The notes beneath the pieces are model-generated. The model did no database searches. It saw nothing but the letters and a program-made list of their open reading frames with translations, and was not told the origin of the DNA. The position numbers were made by a program, and so were the translations under genes. A stretch of 53,447 nt of DNA from Corallococcus sicarius (GTDB lineage: Bacteria; Myxococcota; Myxococcia; Myxococcales; Myxococcaceae): contig NZ_RAWG01000023.1 of NCBI RefSeq assembly GCF_003611735.1, positions 1-53,447 of the forward strand, read 5' to 3'. Shown piece by piece: positions 8,238-17,869 of this stretch. Every line of letters starts with the position of its first letter. Within the stretch, counting starts at the first letter, position 1.

Positions 8238-8591
8238 ATGTCCAAGGTCGATCAGCGTCTCAAGAGGAAGAACCGCATCCGCAAGAAGCTCTCGGGAACC
8301 ACCGAGCGCCCGCGGTTGACGGTGTACAAGAGCCTCAAGCACATCTACGCGCAGGTGGTGGATGACTCTACCGGCTGCACGCTGGCGTATGCTTCCTCCC
8401 TGTCCAAGGAACTGAAGGGCAAGGACGAGGGCGACAAGAAGTCTGACGCCAAGCGGGTGGGTTCTCTCATCGCGGAGAAGTGCAAGGCCGCCAATGTCGA
8501 CGCGGTGGTTTTCGACCGCAACGGCTTCCCCTACCATGGGCGCATCGCTGCCGTGGCTGACGCCGCGCGCGAAGCCGGCCTGAAGTTCTAG
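8238..8591 (+). CDS. rplR: Large ribosomal subunit protein L18
   Basis: At 117 residues this is the E. coli length. It has the basic N terminus ([15 protein letters not shown]) and the [20 protein letters not shown] block that binds 5S rRNA; the terminal [19 protein letters not shown] is conserved. AAAAGGA precedes the ATG. With L5 and L25 the protein forms the 5S particle. Confidence 0.98.
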   Translation: MSKVDQRLKRKNRIRKKLSGTTERPRLTVYKSLKHIYAQVVDDSTGCTLAYASSLSKELKGKDEGDKKSDAKRVGSLIAEKCKAANVDAVVFDRNGFPYHGRIAAVADAAREAGLKF

Positions 8592-8613
8592 GTACCAGAA
8601 AGGAATTCCTCAA

Positions 8614-9135
8614 GTGGCAACTCCGATCAATCCGAACGATCTGGACCTGACCGACCGCGTGGTGAACATCAACCGCGTGGCCAAGGTGGTGAAGGGTGGC
8701 CGTCGGTTCTCGTTCGCCGCGCTCGTCGTGGTGGGCGATGGCAACGGGCACGTGGGCGTGGGCCTGGGCAAGGCCAACGAAGTCCCCGAGGCCATCCGCA
8801 AGGGAGGCGAGAACGCGAAGAAGAATCTGTTCCGCGTTCCGCGCATGGGTCACACCATCCCGCACGAGATCCTGGGGCACTTCGGTGCCGGCTGGGTGCT
8901 CCTGAAGCCGGCCAGCGAAGGTACGGGCGTCATCGCCGGTGGTGCGGTGCGCGCGGTCCTCGAGGCAGCGGGCATCCGGAACATCCTGACCAAGAGCCAG
9001 GGTTCGCGGAATCCGCACAACGTGCTGAAGGCCACAGTTGCCGGCCTGAAGCTGCTGCGCAGCGCGGAGCAGGTCGCGCGGCTGCGTGGCAAGGACGTCG
9101 AGACGCAGAAGCTCGCGGGCGAGGCGAGGGGCTAG
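8614..9135 (+). CDS. rpsE: Small ribosomal subunit protein S5
   Basis: This 173-residue protein starts at GTG (8614) with AAAGGAA at 8599-8605. The double-stranded RNA-binding-like N-terminal half ([19 protein letters not shown]) and the second half ([19 protein letters not shown]) are both complete. S5 acts in decoding accuracy and at the mRNA entry. Only two bases separate its stop from rpmD, which suggests coupling. Confidence 0.98.
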   Translation: MATPINPNDLDLTDRVVNINRVAKVVKGGRRFSFAALVVVGDGNGHVGVGLGKANEVPEAIRKGGENAKKNLFRVPRMGHTIPHEILGHFGAGWVLLKPASEGTGVIAGGAVRAVLEAAGIRNILTKSQGSRNPHNVLKATVAGLKLLRSAEQVARLRGKDVETQKLAGEARG

Positions 9136-9137
9136 CC

Positions 9138-9407
9138 ATGGCGCTCAAGGTCAAGCTGATGAAGAGCTTCTCGGGTTCTTCCGAGGACATGCTGGCCACC
9201 ATCCGTGGCCTCGGTCTGAAGAAGTTCGGTGACGAGCGGCTGTTGAAGGACACCCCGGCGGTGCGCGGCATGGTGTTCAAGGTGAAGCACCTGGTCTCCC
9301 TGGAGACGGTCACCCAGGAGGCCCCGGCGCCCAAGCGTCGCAAGCCCCGGAAGATCGTCGCCCGGGACCGCGCCCTGGAGCACCTGGCCGCCAAGGCCAA
9401 GGCCTGA
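9138..9407 (+). CDS. rpmD: Large ribosomal subunit protein L30 with C-terminal extension
   Basis: Residues 1-60 form a normal bacterial L30 (KVKLMKSFSGSSEDMLATIRGLGL, then AVRGMVFKVKHLVSLE). The family is usually about 60 residues; here a basic tail of about 28 residues follows (PKRRKPRKIVARD then an alanine-lysine helix). The tail is in frame and ends just before rplO, so it is not a read-through artefact. Confidence 0.95.
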   Translation: MALKVKLMKSFSGSSEDMLATIRGLGLKKFGDERLLKDTPAVRGMVFKVKHLVSLETVTQEAPAPKRRKPRKIVARDRALEHLAAKAKA

Positions 9408-9423
9408 GGAACGAGGATCCAAC

Positions 9424-9951
9424 ATGAGTGTCCTGACAAACCTGAAGCGTCCCGAGGGCTCCTGGCACCGCAAGAAGCGCGTTGGCCGTGGCCAGGGTAG
9501 CGGCCTCGGCAAGACGGCCGGCCGCGGCGGTAAGGGCCAGAAGGCCCGCTCCGGCAACATGCGGTTCGAAGGCTTCGAAGGCGGTCAGAGCCCGCTGCAG
9601 CGCCGCCTTCCGAAGTTCGGCTTCAACCCGCCCAATCGCACCGTGTACGCGGTGGTGAACCTGGGCGACCTGGAGCAGGTGTTCGACGCGGGCACGACGG
9701 TGGACGAGGCCGCGCTGAAGCAGGCGGGCCTGGTCAAGGGCCGTTATGACGGCGTGAAGGTTCTGGCCCACGGGGAGCTCGCCAAGAAGCTCACCGTGCG
9801 CGTGAACAAGGTGTCCGCGGCGGCTCGCGAGAACATCGAGAAGGCGGGGGGCTCCGTGGAGGAGCTTCCGCTGATGGCGCACAAGCCCGAGTCGGCCTCC
9901 AAGGCGCACTCTGGCAAGGGCGTCAAGGCTCCTCGCCAGCCCCGGGCGTAG
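9424..9951 (+). CDS. rplO: Large ribosomal subunit protein L15
   Basis: The protein starts with the L15 pattern LKRPEGSWHRKKRVGRGQGSG and continues with GGKGQKARSG and the FEGGQSPLQRRLPKFGF block. L15 joins late in 50S assembly. At 175 residues it is about 30 longer than E. coli L15, with a basic C-terminal tail after residue 155. Two tandem hairpins, the second terminator-like, follow it before secY. Confidence 0.97.
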   Translation: MSVLTNLKRPEGSWHRKKRVGRGQGSGLGKTAGRGGKGQKARSGNMRFEGFEGGQSPLQRRLPKFGFNPPNRTVYAVVNLGDLEQVFDAGTTVDEAALKQAGLVKGRYDGVKVLAHGELAKKLTVRVNKVSAAARENIEKAGGSVEELPLMAHKPESASKAHSGKGVKAPRQPRA

Positions 9952-9959
9952 GCGTGATT

Positions 9960-9989
9960 GGCGCGCATCACGGTGATGTGGTGCGCGCC
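9960..9989 (+). other. Hairpin after rplO
   Basis: GGCGCGCATCAC (9960-9971) pairs with GTGGTGCGCGCC (9978-9989) with one G-T pair and a GGTGAT loop. It begins 8 bases after the rplO stop. The bases behind it are not T-rich. Confidence 0.6.
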
Positions 9990-10011
9990 CTCAGCCTTGT
10001 GTAGGCTTCCG

Positions 10012-10048
10012 CGCCCCTTTCCGGAACCGGAGAGGGGCGTTTGTTGTT
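10012..10048 (+). terminator. Intrinsic terminator or attenuator between rplO and secY
   Basis: CGCCCCTTTCC (10012-10022) pairs with GGAGAGGGGCG (10029-10039), with one G-T pair, around GGAACC, and is followed at once by TTTGTTGTTG. This is the form of a rho-independent terminator. Since secY follows only 35 bases later, it would split the operon or work as an attenuator, leaving part of the transcription to continue. Confidence 0.7.
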
Positions 10049-10082
10049 GCTGGCAGAACCTCTTGAAGAGGATGGCTTTCCC

Positions 10083-11429
<1,347 letters not shown>

Positions 11430-11449
11430 CGGCTGGTGGCTGTGTTCCG

Positions 11450-11481
11450 GGCGCCTCTCTCCAATGGTGGGGAGGGGCGCC
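11450..11481 (+). other. Hairpin between secY and adk
   Basis: GGCGCCTCTCTCC (11450-11462) pairs over 13 positions with GGGGAGGGGCGCC (11469-11481), including two G-T pairs, around AATGGT. No T-run follows. Confidence 0.6.
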
Positions 11482-11519
11482 TCGTCGTTCAAGGATGGAC
11501 GCTGGTGCAAAGGAGCGAC

Positions 11520-12170
11520 ATGAACCTCATCCTGTTGGGGCCGCCGAACGCCGGGAAGGGAACCCAGGCGAAGAAGCTCTACGCGGACTTCCACATCCCG
11601 CAGATCTCCACCGGGGACATCCTGCGCAAGGCCGTGAAGGATGGCACGGCGTTGGGCAAGGTCGCCGGGCCACTGATGGCCGCGGGGCAGTATGTCCCGG
11701 ACGACGTCGTCATCGGCATCGTGGAAGAGCGGCTGAAGGAGCCGGACGTGGCCCAGGGCTTCGTGCTCGATGGCTTTCCACGCACCCCCGGGCAAGCGGA
11801 TGCGCTGGAGCGGATGCTCACCCGGCTGGGCCGTCAGCTGAACGCGGTCGTGTCCCTGGAGGTTCCGCACTCCACGCTCGTCGAGCGCGGGTCCGGGCGG
11901 CGCGTATGTCCCAATGACGGGGCCGTGTACCACGTCACCCAGAGCCCTCCGAAGCGCGCGGGCCTGTGCGACAAGTGCAGCTCCGAGCTCGTACAGCGCG
12001 AGGACGACACGCCCGAGGTCATCGAGCGGCGCCTGCGGAAGTACGACGCGGAGACGTCCCCCTTGAAGGACTTCTACGCCCAGAAGGGGCTCCTCAAGAG
12101 CGTGGATGGCGTCGGGTCCCCCGAAGGCATTTATGAGGAGATCAAGAAGGCCGCCGGCCGTCCTGCCTGA
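11520..12170 (+). CDS. adk: Adenylate kinase, long LID form
   Basis: This enzyme converts ATP and AMP to two ADP. The 216 residues contain the P-loop GPPNAGKGT (7-15), the AMP-site DGFPRT (84-89) and a long LID with four possible zinc ligands: Cys130, Asp133, Cys150, Cys153. In zinc-type adenylate kinases with Asp, such as the Bacillus ones, the Asp is the fourth ligand, so here Asp and Cys appear exchanged. AAAGGAG (11509-11515) supports the ATG at 11520; a longer frame upstream runs through the hairpin and is not used. Confidence 0.96.
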   Translation: MNLILLGPPNAGKGTQAKKLYADFHIPQISTGDILRKAVKDGTALGKVAGPLMAAGQYVPDDVVIGIVEERLKEPDVAQGFVLDGFPRTPGQADALERMLTRLGRQLNAVVSLEVPHSTLVERGSGRRVCPNDGAVYHVTQSPPKRAGLCDKCSSELVQREDDTPEVIERRLRKYDAETSPLKDFYAQKGLLKSVDGVGSPEGIYEEIKKAAGRPA

Positions 12171-12269
12171 GCAGGAACCAGGCAGCGGGGCGGGGGTAGG
12201 GAAGGTCCGGACTGCCGCTCCACCGGCCACGCGTTCCCGAAGGCAGCATGCTGGTAGGGAAAGAGGCGC

Positions 12270-13022
12270 ATGAACCCGGTGGAGATCAAGAGCCCTGATG
12301 AGATCGCCCTGATGCGGCAGGCGGGGCGGATCGTCTGTGAAATCCTGGACGAGTTGGAGAAGGCCGTGGCTCCCGGCATCTCCACCTGGGAGCTGGATGC
12401 CCTGGCGGAGAAGCTCATCGCAAAGAAGGGCGCGAGGCCGGCGTTCAAGGGTTACCACGGCTTCCCGGGGGTGCTCTGCGCTTCCGTGAACCAGGAAGTG
12501 GTCCATGGCATCCCCAGCCGTAAGCGCCGCCTGGTGGCCGGGGACCTGATGAAGTTGGACTTCGGGGTGGTGTACCGGGGCTTCTTCGGGGATTCAGCGC
12601 GGACGGTGCCGGTGGGCAAGGTGACGCCCGAGGCCCAGGCCCTGGTGGATGCCACCCGTCAGTCGCTAGAGAAGGCCATCCAGGTGATGCAGGCGGGCAA
12701 CCGCATCGGCGACATCGGGCACGCGGTGCAGAGCCATGTGGAAGCCCGAGGGTTTTCGGTGGTACGGGACTTCGTGGGGCATGGCATCGGGCGGAAGCTC
12801 CATGAGCCGCCCCAGGTGCCCAACTACGGGCAGGCGGGGGCGGGGATGAAGCTTCGGCCGGGCATGGTCCTGGCGGTCGAGCCGATGGTGAACCAGGGCA
12901 CAGCCGACGTGGAGGTCCTGGAGGACGAGTGGACGGCCGTCACGGTGGACGGCAAGTTGTCCGCGCACTTCGAGCACACCATCCTGATCTCGGAGCGGGG
13001 CCCGGAAGTGCTCACCCGGTGA
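12270..13022 (+). CDS. map: Methionine aminopeptidase, type I
   Basis: The enzyme removes the N-terminal methionine from new proteins. All expected residues are present and fall at the same numbers as in E. coli MAP: His79, Asp97, Asp108, His171, Glu204 and Glu235, the last five binding the two metal ions. At 250 residues it is a bare catalytic domain with no SH3 or zinc-finger extension. It lies between adk and infA, the usual order of the alpha block. AAAGAGG lies close to the ATG. Confidence 0.97.
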   Translation: MNPVEIKSPDEIALMRQAGRIVCEILDELEKAVAPGISTWELDALAEKLIAKKGARPAFKGYHGFPGVLCASVNQEVVHGIPSRKRRLVAGDLMKLDFGVVYRGFFGDSARTVPVGKVTPEAQALVDATRQSLEKAIQVMQAGNRIGDIGHAVQSHVEARGFSVVRDFVGHGIGRKLHEPPQVPNYGQAGAGMKLRPGMVLAVEPMVNQGTADVEVLEDEWTAVTVDGKLSAHFEHTILISERGPEVLTR

Positions 13023-13179
13023 TCCTGCTGGCTTCCCGGACCCGGGGTGAAATACGGTGATGTCAGGGGTTGTTGATAGGAGTCCCAGTTTCGATTCGCG
13101 CGGCGCTTGCTACTTACGGACCAAAGTGTTATCCCGCCGCGCTTCCAGAAGGTTCGTGGTCCGGGAAGAAGGTTGACGC

Positions 13180-13398
13180 TTGCCGAAGGATGATTCCATC
13201 GAAGTCGAGGGGACCGTTATGGAACCCCTACCGAACGCGATGTTCCGCGTGGTGCTGGACAACGGCCACAAGGTCCTCGCGCACATCTCGGGCAAGATGC
13301 GGATGCACTTCATCCGCATCCTCCCGGGCGACAAGGTGAAGGTCGAGTTGTCTCCGTATGACCTGACCCGCGGACGGATCACGTACCGGGCCAAGTAA
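13180..13398 (+). CDS. infA: Translation initiation factor IF-1
   Basis: This 72-residue OB-fold protein has the IF-1 pattern [35 protein letters not shown]-1 blocks the A site during initiation. Translation starts at TTG (13180), 7 bases after GGGAAGAAGG (13163-13172). The 157-base spacer from map contains arms GCGCGGC and GCCGCGC about 25 bases apart and is somewhat more AT-rich than its surroundings; I could not define a promoter in it. Confidence 0.95.
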   Translation: MPKDDSIEVEGTVMEPLPNAMFRVVLDNGHKVLAHISGKMRMHFIRILPGDKVKVELSPYDLTRGRITYRAK

Positions 13399-13464
13399 TT
13401 CGTGCCGGCCGCCTTCGCGGACCGGCTGTTGTGTTTTCTCCGCTGAAGGAAGGAAGTTCGCTCC

Positions 13465-13581
13465 ATGAAGGTTCGGGCGTCCGTCAAGAAGATCTGCGAC
13501 AAGTGCAAGGTTGTCCGCCGCAAGGGCATCGTGCGCGTCATCTGCGCTTCCAACCCCCGGCACAAGCAGCGCCAGGGCTAA
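13465..13581 (+). CDS. rpmJ: Large ribosomal subunit protein L36, zinc type
   Basis: A 38-residue protein beginning [19 protein letters not shown]. Cys11, Cys14, Cys27 and His33 form the zinc site of the C+ form of L36. L36 organises 23S rRNA helices near the L7/L12 stalk base. GAAGGAAGGAAG precedes the ATG. It stands in its normal position between infA and rpsM. Confidence 0.97.
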   Translation: MKVRASVKKICDKCKVVRRKGIVRVICASNPRHKQRQG

Positions 13582-13599
13582 CGGTCCCACGGGGACCGT
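13581..13599 (+). other. Hairpin over the rpmJ stop codon
   Basis: ACGGTCCC (13581-13588) and GGGACCGT (13592-13599) form a perfect 8-bp stem whose first base is the last base of the rpmJ stop codon. No T-run follows. Confidence 0.5.
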
Positions 13600-13637
13600 A
13601 AGCCTCAGACCAACTCCAAAACGAAGGAAGACCGAAG

Positions 13638-14021
13638 ATGGCTCGTATCGCCGGCATCGATCTGCCGCCCAACAAGCGTGCGGTGATCTCGCTCCAGTAC
13701 ATCTACGGGATCGGTAACAAGACCGCGCACGATATCATCGAAGCGGCGGGCATCGATCTCACCACTCGGACCAAGGACCTCACCGAGGAGCAGGCTCGAA
13801 AGATCCGTGAGATCATCGAGGCGAGCTACAAGGTCGAGGGTGACCTCCGGCGCGAAGTGACCATGAACATCAAGCGGCTCATGGACCTGGGTTGCTACCG
13901 GGGTCTGCGTCACCGCAAGGGTCTTCCGGTCCGCGGCCAGCGCACCCACACCAATGCGCGCACCCGCAAGGGTCCCAAGCGCGGCATCGTTCGCGCGAAG
14001 CCGGCCGCTCCGGCCCGCTAA
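13638..14021 (+). CDS. rpsM: Small ribosomal subunit protein S13
   Basis: The 127 residues begin [26 protein letters not shown] and end in the [23 protein letters not shown] tail typical of S13. S13 contacts P-site tRNA and forms bridges to the 50S subunit. GAAGGAAGACCGAAG precedes the ATG. Confidence 0.98.
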   Translation: MARIAGIDLPPNKRAVISLQYIYGIGNKTAHDIIEAAGIDLTTRTKDLTEEQARKIREIIEASYKVEGDLRREVTMNIKRLMDLGCYRGLRHRKGLPVRGQRTHTNARTRKGPKRGIVRAKPAAPAR

Positions 14022-14030
14022 ACCCTCTGG

Positions 14031-14062
14031 CGCCCGCAGCCTCCTTTCGTGAGGCGCGGGCG
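14031..14062 (+). other. Hairpin between rpsM and rpsK
   Basis: CGCCCGC (14031-14037) pairs with GCGGGCG (14056-14062), and GCCTC (14039-14043) with GAGGC (14051-14055), leaving one bulged A. The loop is CTTTCGT. Confidence 0.55.
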
Positions 14063-14094
14063 TTGATCACCTACTCCCAGGAGCAGCGATTCAC

Positions 14095-14535
14095 ATGGCT
14101 GACGAGATCAATACCGCCGCCGCGCCGGCCGGTGCCGAGGGCGGCGAGGCCCCTGCGGCGAAGAAGAACAAGCGCAAGGGCAAGAAGAACATCCTCAACG
14201 GCGTGGTCCACATCCAGTCCACGTTCAACAACACCATCATCACGATCACGGACGTGTCCGGGAACGTGATCTCCTGGTCGTCGGCCGGGGCGCGCGGCTT
14301 CAAGGGCAGCCGCAAGTCCACGCCGTTCGCGGCGCAGGTGGCCGCTGGCGACGCCGCGGCGAAGGCGATGGAGCACGGCCTCAAGACCGTGACGGTGTTC
14401 GTGAAGGGCCCGGGCGCGGGCCGCGAGTCGGCGCTGCGCGCGCTGGCCGCCGCCGGCCTGAAGATCAGCCTCATCCGCGACGTGACGCCCATTCCGCACA
14501 ACGGCTGCCGTCAGCCCAAGCGTCGTCGCGTCTAA
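14095..14535 (+). CDS. rpsK: Small ribosomal subunit protein S11 with N-terminal extension
   Basis: S11 lies in the 30S platform near the E site. The core from about residue 27 ([23 protein letters not shown]) to [15 protein letters not shown] is complete. The first 26 residues are an alanine- and glutamate-rich stretch, longer than in E. coli (146 residues here against 129). AGGAGCAG lies upstream of the ATG. Confidence 0.97.
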   Translation: MADEINTAAAPAGAEGGEAPAAKKNKRKGKKNILNGVVHIQSTFNNTIITITDVSGNVISWSSAGARGFKGSRKSTPFAAQVAAGDAAAKAMEHGLKTVTVFVKGPGAGRESALRALAAAGLKISLIRDVTPIPHNGCRQPKRRRV

Positions 14536-14551
14536 TCACCGCTTCGGGCCA

Positions 14552-14571
14552 GGCTCGCGTCCTCGCGAGCC
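14552..14571 (+). other. Hairpin between rpsK and rpsD
   Basis: GGCTCGCG (14552-14559) and CGCGAGCC (14564-14571) form a perfect 8-bp stem with a TCCT loop, 30 bases before the rpsD start. Confidence 0.55.
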
Positions 14572-14601
14572 GGCTCCAGACCATCTGCAAGGAGAATTTC
14601 C

Positions 14602-15228
14602 GTGGCCCGTTACACCGCGAGCGCCTGCCGTATCTGCCGGCGTGAGAACCTGAAGATGTACCTCAAGGGCGACCGTTGCTACACGGACAAGTGCGCCATC
14701 GAGCGCCGCCCCTATCCCCCCGGTCAGCACGGCCAGGGCCGCGTGAAGTTCTCCGGCTACGGCGTGCAGCTGCGCGAGAAGCAGAAGGTCAAGCGCATGT
14801 ACGGCCTGCTCGAGAACCAGTTCCGCGGGTACTACCACCGCGCGTCCGCGGCCAAGGGCAAGACGGGTGAGAACCTGCTGCAGCAGCTGGAGCTCCGCCT
14901 GGACAACGTGGTGTTCCGCATGGGCTTCGCGGACACGCGCAACGAGGCGCGCCAGCTGGTGCGTCACGGTCACTTCCAGGTCAACGGTCGCCGGGTGAAC
15001 ATCCCGTCGTTCTCCGTGAAGCCGGGCAGCGCCGTGGAAGTGCTGGAGAAGAGCCGCAAGGTGCTGCGCATCTCCGAGGCGCTGGAGACCGTGGACCGCC
15101 GTGGCATTCCCCAGTGGATCGACCTGGACAAGAAGGCGTTCAAGGGCACGGTGAAGACGGTCCCGAACCGCGAGGACCTGACCATGCCGATCCAGGAGCA
15201 GCTGATCGTCGAGTTGTACTCGAAGTAG
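14602..15228 (+). CDS. rpsD: Small ribosomal subunit protein S4, zinc type
   Basis: This 208-residue S4 starts at GTG (14602) behind AAGGAG. Cys9, Cys12, Cys26 and Cys31 near the N terminus form the zinc site of the C+ form. The S4 RNA-binding domain ([30 protein letters not shown]) is complete. S4 is a primary assembly protein of the 30S body and in E. coli the repressor of the alpha operon. A terminator-like hairpin lies between it and rpoA. Confidence 0.98.
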   Translation: MARYTASACRICRRENLKMYLKGDRCYTDKCAIERRPYPPGQHGQGRVKFSGYGVQLREKQKVKRMYGLLENQFRGYYHRASAAKGKTGENLLQQLELRLDNVVFRMGFADTRNEARQLVRHGHFQVNGRRVNIPSFSVKPGSAVEVLEKSRKVLRISEALETVDRRGIPQWIDLDKKAFKGTVKTVPNREDLTMPIQEQLIVELYSK

Positions 15229-15270
15229 TCCTGGGTGCCGGGTCCGGTTCAACGGGCCCCTCCCGCAGTG

Positions 15271-15307
15271 GACGCCCTGGCCGATGAGGCCGGGGCGTCA
15301 TTGCTTT
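15271..15307 (+). terminator. Terminator-like hairpin upstream of rpoA
   Basis: GACGCCCTGGCC (15271-15282) pairs along its whole length with GGCCGGGGCGTC (15288-15299), with one G-T pair, around GATGA. The bases behind it read ATTGCTTTGG, a short T-rich stretch. It may act as a partial terminator or attenuator that lowers rpoA and rplQ transcription relative to the upstream genes. Confidence 0.55.
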
Positions 15308-15431
15308 GGTCGTCCGGAATGCGCGTCCTGCGCGCGCCGGCCGACGCCGTTACGCAGTCCCCCGCGTGCCCGTCCTCCCGTCACTCCGGCGGGGATGTTG
15401 GTGATGGCGCACGACCCGAGGAGCCGTACAC

Positions 15432-16454
15432 ATGGCTGACACGTTCGTTGCGAAGAACTGGCGCGACCTCATCAAACCGCGCCGCATGGAAGTGGATCAG
15501 GACTCGCTCAGCACCACGTACGGGAAGTTCGTGGCGGAGCCGCTGGAGCGCGGTTTCGGGACGACGCTGGGCAACTCGCTGCGGCGGGTGCTGCTGTCGT
15601 CGCTGCAGGGCGCGGCCATCACGTCCGTGAAGATTGAGGGCGTGGACCACGAGTTCACGACCATCCCCGAGGTGGCCGAGGACGTCACGGACGTCGTGTT
15701 GAACCTGAAGGAGGTCCTCCTCCGGATGCACACGAACGAGCCGAAGACGCTGCGCATCGAGGTGGAGGGCCCGAAGGAGGTCAAGGCGGGCGACCTCATC
15801 GCGGACGCCGACGTGGAGATCCTCAACCCGGGTCACCACATCTGCACCGTGTCCGAGGGTGGCAAGGTGCGCATGGAGCTGTCGTGCCGCCGGGGCCGTG
15901 GCTACGTCGCCGCGTCCACCAACAAGGTGCCGGGTGCGCCCATCGGGACCATCCCCATCGACTCGCTCTTCTCGCCCATCCGCAAGGTGAACTACCAAGT
16001 CACCAACGCGCGCGTCGGTCAGGTCACGGACTTCGACAAGCTGTCGCTCGAGGTCTGGACGGACGGCTCCGTGGTGCCGCAGGACGCGGTGGCGTACGCG
16101 GCGAAGATCATCAAGGAGCAGCTCACGGTGTTCGTGAACTTCGACGAGACCGAGGAGCCGGTCGTCGCCGAGGCGCCGAAGGAAGAGGCCAAGCTCAACG
16201 AGAACCTGTTCCGCTCGGTGGATGAGCTGGAGCTGTCCGTGCGCTCGGCCAACTGCCTGCAGCAGGCGAACATCAAGTCCATCGGTGACCTGGTCCAGCG
16301 CACCGAGGCGGAGATGCTCAAGACGAAGAACTTCGGCCGCAAGTCCTTGAAGGAAATCAAGGAGATCCTCGCGGAGATGGGTCTGTCGCTGGGCATGAAG
16401 CTGGAGAACTGGCCGCCGAAGAACGCGCCGGCTCCCGCGGCGCCCAAGGCCTAG
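15432..16454 (+). CDS. rpoA: RNA polymerase alpha subunit
   Basis: The 340 residues hold both domains. The N-terminal dimerisation domain ([35 protein letters not shown]) nucleates RNA polymerase assembly. The C-terminal domain (about 250-325; [24 protein letters not shown], then [15 protein letters not shown]) binds UP elements and activators. The protein ends in a short Pro-Ala tail. It lies between rpsD and rplQ as in most bacteria, with spacers of 203 and 193 bases that are both rich in hairpins. Confidence 0.98.
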   Translation: MADTFVAKNWRDLIKPRRMEVDQDSLSTTYGKFVAEPLERGFGTTLGNSLRRVLLSSLQGAAITSVKIEGVDHEFTTIPEVAEDVTDVVLNLKEVLLRMHTNEPKTLRIEVEGPKEVKAGDLIADADVEILNPGHHICTVSEGGKVRMELSCRRGRGYVAASTNKVPGAPIGTIPIDSLFSPIRKVNYQVTNARVGQVTDFDKLSLEVWTDGSVVPQDAVAYAAKIIKEQLTVFVNFDETEEPVVAEAPKEEAKLNENLFRSVDELELSVRSANCLQQANIKSIGDLVQRTEAEMLKTKNFGRKSLKEIKEILAEMGLSLGMKLENWPPKNAPAPAAPKA

Positions 16455-16481
16455 TCGCAGTCGCTTCCCGTCGTCGCAGCA

Positions 16482-16528
16482 CCTGTCCCGCATCCCACCG
16501 ACACGGCGTCACGGTGGCGCGGGACAGG
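16482..16528 (+). other. First of three hairpins between rpoA and rplQ
   Basis: CCTGTCCCGC (16482-16491) and GCGGGACAGG (16519-16528) pair perfectly over 10 bases, with a nested stem CCACCG (16495-16500)/CGGTGG (16512-16517). Confidence 0.6.
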
Positions 16529-16549
16529 GGGCCCTGGTACACAGGGCCC
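16529..16549 (+). other. Second of three hairpins between rpoA and rplQ
   Basis: GGGCCCTG (16529-16536) and CAGGGCCC (16542-16549) form a perfect 8-bp stem with a GTACA loop, starting on the base after the previous stem ends. Confidence 0.6.
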
Positions 16550-16559
16550 GATTCAACGG

Positions 16560-16580
16560 CGGCCCCCGGTGTCGGGGCCG
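16560..16580 (+). other. Third of three hairpins between rpoA and rplQ
   Basis: CGGCCCC (16560-16566) and GGGGCCG (16574-16580) form a 7-bp stem with a CGGTGTC loop. Confidence 0.5.
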
Positions 16581-16647
16581 TCATTCCCACCCGGTACCTG
16601 ACACGGCCGGAGTGGTGGGGTTCTCATCGAGGCCCCGGAGCACGCGC

Positions 16648-17064
16648 ATGCGCCACAAGGTCGGACAAAGGAAGCTGCACCGCACCACGAGCCACCGGCT
16701 CGCGATGCTCAACAACATGGTCACCTCGCTGCTGGAGCACGGGGCCATCCGCACCACCGTTCCCAAGGCCAAGGAAGTCCGGCCGCTGGCGGAGCGCATC
16801 ATCACCCTCGCCAAGCGCGGGGGCCTGTCCAACGTTCGCCTCGCGGCGCGCACCGTGAAGGACCGCGTGGTCCTCCAGAAGGTGTTCAGCGAGTACAAGG
16901 AGCGTTACGCCTCCCGTCCGGGTGGCTATACCCGCATCATCCGCCTGGGCTTCCGCCGGGGCGATGCCGCGGAGATGGCCCTCATCGAGCTGGTGGACCG
17001 TCCCGCGAAGGCCCCGGCCGCCGCTGAGACGGAAGCGCCCGCCGAGACGAAGTCCGAGGGCTAG
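16648..17064 (+). CDS. rplQ: Large ribosomal subunit protein L17
   Basis: The protein begins [24 protein letters not shown], the standard L17 start, which fixes the ATG at 16648; CGGAG lies 8 bases before it. The terminal [24 protein letters not shown] is conserved. At 138 residues it is slightly longer than usual because of an Ala/Glu-rich tail. L17 lies by the tunnel exit. It is the last gene of the operon and is followed by a strong terminator. Confidence 0.97.
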   Translation: MRHKVGQRKLHRTTSHRLAMLNNMVTSLLEHGAIRTTVPKAKEVRPLAERIITLAKRGGLSNVRLAARTVKDRVVLQKVFSEYKERYASRPGGYTRIIRLGFRRGDAAEMALIELVDRPAKAPAAAETEAPAETKSEG

Positions 17065-17104
17065 CCGCCCCCGGTCCGACTCACCTCGGGCCGTATCAGC
17101 ACTT

Positions 17105-17143
17105 AGGGCGCCTTCCCGGCTTGGGAGGGCGCCCTTTGTGTTT
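17105..17143 (+). terminator. Intrinsic terminator of the ribosomal operon
   Basis: AGGGCGCCTTCCC (17105-17117) pairs over 13 positions with GGGAGGGCGCCCT (17123-17135), with one T-G pair, around GGCTT, and runs into TTTGTGTTT. It lies 40 bases after the rplQ stop and closes the ribosomal operon. The gene beyond is on the opposite strand. Confidence 0.9.
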
Positions 17144-17176
17144 CCAGGGCCTGGGGGCCCGCGCCACAACGCCGGG

Positions 17177-17833
17177 TTACTGCTTCGGCGCGCGGAGGCG
17201 CTCCCACTCCACCTGGAGGTCCTGGGTGAGGTCGGCGTTGTCGTCCGGGCTGCGCATCTTCAGCGACTGGAAGCGCAGGTCCGCCGGCGCGGTGACGCCA
17301 CTGGCGCCCAGGAGCTGCTTGGGGGTGATGGTGACGAAGTTGCCGGGCTGCACCTCCGCCACCGCGGCCCGGTACTGGTCGTTCACGATGATGGTGACGT
17401 CGCGCCAGACGTCCTGGCTCTCGTTCCAGATGGTCACCGAGGGCCGGTCCAGCTTGTCACTGAGGACCAGGCGCGCGTCCATGTCCCCCGTCTCCAGGGA
17501 GCGGCCCGGACACGCGATGGCGAAGCTGGCGATGGACAGCACCACCCAGCCCGCGACGATGCCTGCCTTGTACTTGAAGAAGCGGTCGCTCTGACGGAAG
17601 CCCGCCAACTGCTCCTTGAGGACGGAGAAGGTGTTGAGGACGACGTTGGAAGCCTCCGAGGCGACGCGCTTGCCCAGCGGGCCTTCCACCTTCTGCTTCT
17701 CCAGGGGCTCCGTGCGCGCGGCGCTCACGGCACGCATGCCGGGGCTCGTGGCCGCCCGGGGTGGAGGGGCGGCAGAGGACGTCGGCCGTGGCGGCTGCGT
17801 GGTGGGGGGAGAAGGTTTGCGCGCGTCGCTCAT
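17177..17833 (-). CDS. Single-pass membrane protein of unknown function
   Basis: I do not recognise this 218-residue protein. The first 45 residues are rich in Pro, Ser and Ala and look disordered. A short helical stretch follows (about 50-85), then one membrane segment near residues 93-110 (AGIVAGWVVLSIASFAIAC). The rest is a soluble domain of about 105 residues that could form beta strands (DRPSVTIWNESQDVWRDVTIIVND). It is the last gene of a minus-strand set after plsC and a TPR lipoprotein, 36 bases from the latter, so it may share their envelope role; that is inference. Confidence 0.85.
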   Translation of the reverse strand: MSDARKPSPPTTQPPRPTSSAAPPPRAATSPGMRAVSAARTEPLEKQKVEGPLGKRVASEASNVVLNTFSVLKEQLAGFRQSDRFFKYKAGIVAGWVVLSIASFAIACPGRSLETGDMDARLVLSDKLDRPSVTIWNESQDVWRDVTIIVNDQYRAAVAEVQPGNFVTITPKQLLGASGVTAPADLRFQSLKMRSPDDNADLTQDLQVEWERLRAPKQ

Positions 17834-17869
17834 CGGAAGCGGAGTGTAGAGGGCGCGGTGCGCCGGTGG

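Noticed and set aside
10041-10082. An early TTG start for secY.
   Set aside because: It falls in the T-tract of a terminator-like hairpin, and the GTG at 10083 has a good ribosome-binding site and the usual SecY beginning.
13023-13179. A promoter for infA in the map-infA spacer.
   Set aside because: TTGATA and TTGCTA sequences are present, but no -10 element lies at suitable spacing, so I did not call one.
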